Shown in pieces: positions 5,930-9,931 of a stretch of DNA of 9,931 bases (within the stretch, counting starts at the first letter, position 1; every line of letters begins with the position of its first letter). The DNA comes from JADGAU01 sp045047105. Its GTDB lineage: Bacteria; Pseudomonadota; Gammaproteobacteria; GRL18. The notes under the pieces are model-generated. The model made no database searches and had not been told where the DNA came from. It saw nothing but the letters and a program-made list of their open reading frames with translations. The stretch lies in the NCBI GenBank assembly GCA_045047105.1, contig JASFYQ010000129.1, positions 1-9,931 on the forward strand, written 5' to 3'. Position numbers and translations under genes: made by a program.

Positions 5930-6493
5930 ATGACGATGATTAACAAATCTATCCCTGAATTTACGGCAGAAGCTTTCCACAATGGTGAATTTAAAACAAT
6001 TAAAACGGAAGATGTAAAAGGAAAATGGTCTATTTTCTTATTTTATCCAGCTGATTTTACTTTTGTCTGTCCTACTGAATTAGAAGATATGCAAAGTTTT
6101 TATGAAGAACTGCAGCAATTGGATGTGGAAGTTTATGCTGTATCAACAGATACACATTTTGTTCATAAAGCATGGCATGACACCAGTGATGCAATTGGCA
6201 AGATTACTTATCCAATGATTGGTGATCCTACTGGCACTATCACACGTGGATTTGATGTCATGATTGAAGCAGATGCATTGGCACTTCGTGGAACTTTCCT
6301 TGCTAATCCAGAAGGTGTTGTTAAGGTCTCTGAAGTTCATGACTTAGGTATCGGGCGTTCTGCAAAAGATATGCTTCGTAAAGTAAAAGCGGCTCAATAT
6401 GTTGCTAAACATGATGGTGAGGTTTGTCCTGCTGCATGGGAAGAAGGTGAAGAAACGTTGACACCTAGTTTAGATTTAGTCGGTAAAATTTAA
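5930..6493 (+). CDS. ahpC: alkyl hydroperoxide reductase subunit C, 2-Cys peroxiredoxin
   Basis: This 187-residue protein, the same length as E. coli AhpC, reduces H2O2, organic peroxides and peroxynitrite in the cytoplasm. The active-site motif PADFTFVC ends at peroxidatic Cys47, with Pro40, Thr44 and Arg120 completing the site. The resolving Cys166 lies in GEVCPAAW near the C-terminus. The ending PSLDLVGKI is shared with enterobacterial AhpC. The resulting disulphide is reduced by AhpF, encoded next. An AAGGA Shine-Dalgarno ends about 9 bases before ATG. A second ATG two codons later is possible, but the first aligns with the E. coli start. The leader contains TTAAACAA twice (5890-5897 and 5901-5908). 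Divergent oxyR and the dyads between them point to OxyR control. Confidence 0.97.
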   Translation: MTMINKSIPEFTAEAFHNGEFKTIKTEDVKGKWSIFLFYPADFTFVCPTELEDMQSFYEELQQLDVEVYAVSTDTHFVHKAWHDTSDAIGKITYPMIGDPTGTITRGFDVMIEADALALRGTFLANPEGVVKVSEVHDLGIGRSAKDMLRKVKAAQYVAKHDGEVCPAAWEEGEETLTPSLDLVGKI

Positions 6494-6515
6494 GCATAAT
6501 TAAAATAAACTTCTT

Positions 6516-6570
6516 GTTAACGTCAACGTGGGTAATAACACTTGTTACATCAATTACCCACGAAGTTAAC
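6516..6570 (+). terminator. stem-loop between ahpC and ahpF, no U-tract (attenuator or processing site)
   Basis: CGTGGGTAAT (6527-6536) and ATTACCCACG (6553-6562) form a perfect 10-base stem with a 16-base loop. It is flanked by GTTAAC on both sides (6516-6521 and 6565-6570), which can extend the pairing past a short internal loop. No run of T follows, so it is not a standard rho-independent terminator. It could protect or end the ahpC message, letting ahpC be made in excess over ahpF. A protein-binding dyad is the alternative. Confidence 0.6.
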
Positions 6571-6611
6571 ATAAGTTATGACAAATAAGATAATTTTAGC
6601 AAAGGTGATGT

Positions 6612-8189
6612 ATGTTAACACGAGAAATTAAAGAAGCCTTGATGGGCTATACTGCAAATATGCAAAATAATGTCACATTTGTTGTACAAACAGGTGAGCA
6701 TAAAAAGCGTGCAGAACTTATCACATTTCTCAATGATTTTTCTAAAGTATCAAAGAGAATTACTATCGAGGAGCGGGATACTTTAGGGCAATTAAGAAGT
6801 CCTGTCAGCTTTATGCTGGAAGTTGATGGTATAGCTAATGGTATTCAGTTTTCTGGTATACCCAGTGGACATGAATTTAATTCGTTAGTATTAGCGGTAT
6901 TACATTCCTCAGGAACAGAAATAAAATTAGATGATAGTTTAAAAAATATGCTTGCCAATGTGCAGCAAGACTTAAAATTTGAAGTCTATGTCAGTTTAAG
7001 TTGTCACAATTGTCCTGATGTTGTGCAGGCTGTTAATCAGTTTGCAACCATTAATCCTAATATCACGGCAGAAACTATTGATGGTGGCATATACCCAGAA
7101 TTAATAGAAAAAAATGATATTCAGGGCGTGCCAACGGTTTTCCTTAATGGAAAAATATTTGCTAATGGTAAGGTTGATACGGCGCAGTTATTGGATAAAT
7201 TGATTCAAGAATACCCTGATATCACAGAGCATTCTTCTCAAGAAAATTTACCTATACAAGATGTGACTGTGATTGGTGGTGGTCCAGCAGGTGTATCAGC
7301 GGCTATTTATGCAGCACGTAAGGGCCTAAAGGTAACAATGATTGCCGATCGTTTGGGTGGTCAGGTGAAAGATACCATGGGAATTGAGAATTTAATTTCT
7401 ATCCCTAGTACGACGGGCCCTGAACTTGCGGCAGGCTTACAGGCACATTTGAATGAATATGATATTACCAAAAAAGAACATTTTAGGGTTGAAAAAGTTG
7501 ATAAGGGTAAGATTAAGGCCGTTTATCTTTCATCTGGTGAGCAGATAAAAACAAAAACGTTGATTATTGCTACGGGTGCAAAATGGCGTGAGCTTGGTGT
7601 GCCTGGTGAAAAAGAAAATATAGGTAATGGAGTTGCTTATTGCCCTCATTGTGATGGTCCTTTTTTCAAAGGTAAAGATATTGCTGTCATTGGTGGTGGT
7701 AATTCAGGTATTGAAGCAGCTCTTGATTTAGCAGGTATTGTAAAGTCTGTCACCGTTTTTGAATTTATGCCTGAGTTAAAAGCAGATCAAGTCTTAGTGG
7801 AACAGGCAGAACAGAGAAATAATATTACTATTTTAAAAAATGTTGTAACCAAGCAGATTCTGGCAGAGAATGGTAAAGTGACCAGCATTGAATATCAAAA
7901 TCGTGAAACTGAGCAAGTTTTGATTAAAAATCTAGCAGGTGTTTTTGTTCAAATTGGCTTAATACCTAATAGCAGTTTCCTAAAGGATGTTGTGGGTTTG
8001 ACACAATATGGTGAGGTTATTATTGATGAACGAGGTCAAACCAGTGAAGCAGGCATATTTGCCTGTGGCGATGTGACCACTGTTCCTTATAAACAAATTG
8101 TTATTGCCATGGGGGAAGGTGCAAAAGCATCACTAGCTGCTTTTGATTATTTGTTGATGAATTCAAGTTCTACTCAGAAAGTAGCATAA
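6612..8189 (+). CDS. ahpF: alkyl hydroperoxide reductase subunit F, FAD flavoprotein disulphide reductase
   Basis: This 525-residue protein passes electrons from NADH through FAD to AhpC. The N-terminal half (about 1-200) is the tandem thioredoxin-fold domain, with redox pair Cys131/Cys134 in LSCHNCPD. A thioredoxin reductase-like part follows. FAD binding is shown by VIGGGPAG at 220-227, the second redox pair by Cys344/Cys347 in YCPHCDGP, and pyridine nucleotide binding by VIGGGNSG at 359-366. A C-terminal FAD motif, GIFACGDVTTVPYKQI, is at 481-496. All cysteines match the E. coli enzyme in position within two residues. An AAGGTGA Shine-Dalgarno lies at 6602-6608. The gene is 118 bases after ahpC with a stem-loop between, and 55 bases before katA with another. 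Confidence 0.97.
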   Translation: MLTREIKEALMGYTANMQNNVTFVVQTGEHKKRAELITFLNDFSKVSKRITIEERDTLGQLRSPVSFMLEVDGIANGIQFSGIPSGHEFNSLVLAVLHSSGTEIKLDDSLKNMLANVQQDLKFEVYVSLSCHNCPDVVQAVNQFATINPNITAETIDGGIYPELIEKNDIQGVPTVFLNGKIFANGKVDTAQLLDKLIQEYPDITEHSSQENLPIQDVTVIGGGPAGVSAAIYAARKGLKVTMIADRLGGQVKDTMGIENLISIPSTTGPELAAGLQAHLNEYDITKKEHFRVEKVDKGKIKAVYLSSGEQIKTKTLIIATGAKWRELGVPGEKENIGNGVAYCPHCDGPFFKGKDIAVIGGGNSGIEAALDLAGIVKSVTVFEFMPELKADQVLVEQAEQRNNITILKNVVTKQILAENGKVTSIEYQNRETEQVLIKNLAGVFVQIGLIPNSSFLKDVVGLTQYGEVIIDERGQTSEAGIFACGDVTTVPYKQIVIAMGEGAKASLAAFDYLLMNSSSTQKVA

Positions 8190-8203
8190 AAATTTTATAA
8201 TCA

Positions 8204-8229
8204 GGTTTTAGTCTTCCTAAAACCCTTTT
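8204..8229 (+). terminator. stem-loop between ahpF and katA, terminator or attenuator
   Basis: GGTTTTAG (8204-8211) and CTAAAACC (8217-8224) form a perfect 8-base stem with loop TCTTC, followed by C and four T (8226-8229). The stem has only three G-C pairs and the T run is short, so termination would be partial. It ends just before the katA Shine-Dalgarno at 8234-8238, so it could reduce read-through from ahpF into katA or affect translation. Confidence 0.55.
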
Positions 8230-8244
8230 ACTTCGGAGAATAAA

Positions 8245-9690
8245 ATGACTGAAAAATCTAAATTGACGATGACAAACGGAGCTCCTGTAGCTGATAACCA
8301 AAATGTGTTAACTGCAGGGTCGAGGGGACCCATGTTACTTCAAGATGTTTGGTTTTTGGAAAAACTTGCTCACTTTGATCGTGAAGTTATCCCTGAACGT
8401 CGAATGCATGCGAAGGGGTCTGGTGCTTATGGAACATTTACAGTGATTAACGACATAAGCCAATATACTAAGGCGAAGCTGTTTTCAGAAGTAGGTAAAA
8501 AAACGGATGTCTTTACTCGCTTTTCTACTGTTGCAGGTGAGCGTGGTGCTGCTGATGCAGAGCGAGATATTCGTGGCTTTGCAGTTAAGTTTTATACCGA
8601 AGAAGGCAATTGGGATATGGTGGGTAACAATACCCCCGTATTTTTTCTGAAAGACCCGCTTAAATTCCCTGATCTCAATCATGCCGTTAAACGTGACCCT
8701 CGTACCAATATGCGTAGCGCACAAAATAATTGGGATTTTTGGACATTGTTGCCTGAGGCTTTGCACCAAATAACCATATTAATGAGTGATCGTGGTAATC
8801 CACGTACTTATCGACATATGCATGGTTTTGGTAGTCACACCTTTAGCTTTATCAATGAAAATAATGAACGGTTTTGGGTGAAGTTTCATTTCAAATCACA
8901 ACAGGGTATTGAAAATCTGACGGATGAAGAAGCAGATACATTGATTGGTCAGGATCGAGAAAGTCATCAAAAAGATTTATATGAAAGTATTGAAAAGGGT
9001 GATTTTCCTCGTTGGAACTTTAAAGTACAGATTATGCCCGAAAAGGATGCAAAAGATTATCGTTTTCATCCTTTTGACCTGACTAAAATCTGGTCTCACA
9101 AAGATTATCCACTGATTGATGTGGGTGTTTTAGAGCTTAACCGCAACCCTGATAACTATTATGCTGAAGTTGAACAGTCCGCATTTAATCCTGGAAGTAT
9201 TGTACCTGGTATAGGCTTCTCTCCCGATAAAATGTTGCAAGGTCGCTTATTCTCATACGGAGATGCACAACGATACCGTCTAGGAGTTAACCATGCTCAA
9301 ATACCTGTCAATGCACCACGTTGCCCCTATCACAGTTTCCACCGTGATGGTGCTATGCGGGTAGATGGAAATAGTGGTAGCACTAAAGGCTATGAACCCA
9401 ATAGTTTAGGTGAATGGCAGGAACAACCACAAAGCAAAGAGCCACCACTAGAATTGTATGGTACAGCTGACCACTGGGATCACCGTGAAGATGATGATGA
9501 TTACTACACTCAAGCAGGTGATTTGTTCAGATTAATGAGCAAAGAACAACAGCAAGTACTTTTTGAAAATACAGCACGCTCTGTTGGTGGTGCGGATATA
9601 GAAGTTCAGAAGCGTCATATAAGTAACTGTCTTAAAGCTGATCCACAATATGGGAAAGGTGTAGCTGAGGCGTTGAGCATAACTGCATAA
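8245..9690 (+). CDS. katA: monofunctional haem catalase, small-subunit (clade 3) type
   Basis: This 481-residue enzyme splits H2O2 into water and oxygen and has the usual length of small-subunit catalases. The active site is intact: catalytic His55 in RRMHAKGSGAYG, Asn128 in MVGNNTPVFF, and the haem ligand Tyr338 with Arg334 in RLFSYGDAQRYRLG. No signal peptide is seen, so it should be cytoplasmic. The N-terminal stretch LTMTNGAPVADNQN is typical of the KatA/KatB group. A CGGAG Shine-Dalgarno at 8234-8238 lies 6 bases before ATG. It follows ahpF on the same strand and probably belongs to the OxyR regulon, working at higher peroxide levels than AhpCF. It may be read from the ahpC promoter through a partial terminator; no separate promoter is clear in the 55-base gap. 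Confidence 0.97.
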   Translation: MTEKSKLTMTNGAPVADNQNVLTAGSRGPMLLQDVWFLEKLAHFDREVIPERRMHAKGSGAYGTFTVINDISQYTKAKLFSEVGKKTDVFTRFSTVAGERGAADAERDIRGFAVKFYTEEGNWDMVGNNTPVFFLKDPLKFPDLNHAVKRDPRTNMRSAQNNWDFWTLLPEALHQITILMSDRGNPRTYRHMHGFGSHTFSFINENNERFWVKFHFKSQQGIENLTDEEADTLIGQDRESHQKDLYESIEKGDFPRWNFKVQIMPEKDAKDYRFHPFDLTKIWSHKDYPLIDVGVLELNRNPDNYYAEVEQSAFNPGSIVPGIGFSPDKMLQGRLFSYGDAQRYRLGVNHAQIPVNAPRCPYHSFHRDGAMRVDGNSGSTKGYEPNSLGEWQEQPQSKEPPLELYGTADHWDHREDDDDYYTQAGDLFRLMSKEQQQVLFENTARSVGGADIEVQKRHISNCLKADPQYGKGVAEALSITA

Positions 9691-9760
9691 GGCATTTTAG
9701 CTAACAAGGCAATTTCATTCAAAAAGCATAGCTCATTCTTTGCTATGCTTTTTGATGCCT
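9690..9760. terminator. strong, probably bidirectional terminator after katA
   Basis: AAAAAGCATAGC (9721-9732) and GCTATGCTTTTT (9742-9753) form a perfect 12-base stem with a 9-base loop. The T-rich right side serves katA, and the A-rich left side would serve a minus-strand gene from the right edge. AGGCAT (9690-9695) and ATGCCT (9755-9760) can pair as an outer stem. Confidence 0.85.
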
Positions 9761-9865
9761 AAATTTATGGGTTAAATAATGATGTATATCCGAAAATGAC
9801 CATTGTATACATTCAATTAACTAACTTTCATCTGGTAGTGTAAAAATAAGTGTGTATCTGTCCGA

Positions 9866-9931
9866 TTAAATATAAGGAGATAACTCCTCCTCAAACTCGA
9901 TTACCTCGGTGCCCCTTGAGGGTATAAACCG
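9866..9931 (-). CDS. possible C-terminal end of an unidentified gene cut by the window edge
   Basis: On the minus strand the frame is open from the window edge to TAA at 9868-9866 and encodes 21 residues ending in VIEFEEELSPYI. The codons GAG, CGG, AGG, GGC and CCC are frequent here, unlike the GAA- and A/T-ending codons of the neighbouring genes, which hints at a gene of different origin. Convergence on katA with a bidirectional terminator between them fits a real gene. I do not recognise the family. The opposite strand also has a short open frame here, so the call is tentative. Confidence 0.4.
   Translation of the reverse strand, partial: RFIPSRGTEVIEFEEELSPYI

Noticed and set aside
6143..6340. 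65-codon minus-strand open frame
   Set aside because: It is antisense to ahpC and shows no independent support.
8485..8769. 94-codon minus-strand open frame
   Set aside because: It is antisense to the catalase core, which is highly conserved on the plus strand.

Overview
The window is AT-rich bacterial DNA, most likely from a gammaproteobacterium. The AhpC and AhpF proteins are close to the enterobacterial type in length and motifs, including the AhpC C-terminal end LDLVGKI. OxyR carries the two-cysteine switch found in proteobacteria. The genus cannot be read from the sequence.

Left part (1-3283). After a possible 3' tail of a plus-strand gene, two minus-strand genes form a likely operon. 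The first encodes an exported PhnD-family periplasmic binding protein. About 50 bases later comes a membrane-bound hybrid histidine kinase with two receiver domains. No ABC permease or ATPase is in view, so the binding protein may act as a ligand sensor for the kinase rather than in uptake. No Hpt protein or output regulator is visible.

Middle part (3284-4864). A divergent intergenic region holds a hexanucleotide tandem repeat. It is followed by a vapBC-type toxin-antitoxin pair with an ATGA overlap. Next comes about 640 bases without an intact gene. This stretch contains an inverted repeat, a C-rich segment whose end matches the typical 3' end of tmRNA (ssrA) including CCA, a TTGACTATT direct repeat, and a short broken reading frame. 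I read the C-rich segment as a possible attachment-site remnant, so the DNA to its left may belong to an island integrated at ssrA. That is inference.

Right part (4865-9690). This is a compact peroxide-defence locus. oxyR points left, and ahpC, ahpF and katA point right. OxyR would sense H2O2 through Cys200/Cys209. AhpC and AhpF remove low peroxide using NADH, and KatA removes high peroxide without reductant. The oxyR-ahpC gap contains two inverted repeats overlapping a good oxyR promoter. Stem-loops lie between ahpC and ahpF and between ahpF and katA, and may set the relative expression of the three genes. A strong, probably bidirectional terminator follows katA.

Right edge (9754-9931). A short minus-strand reading frame runs off the window. 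Its codon use differs from its neighbours.
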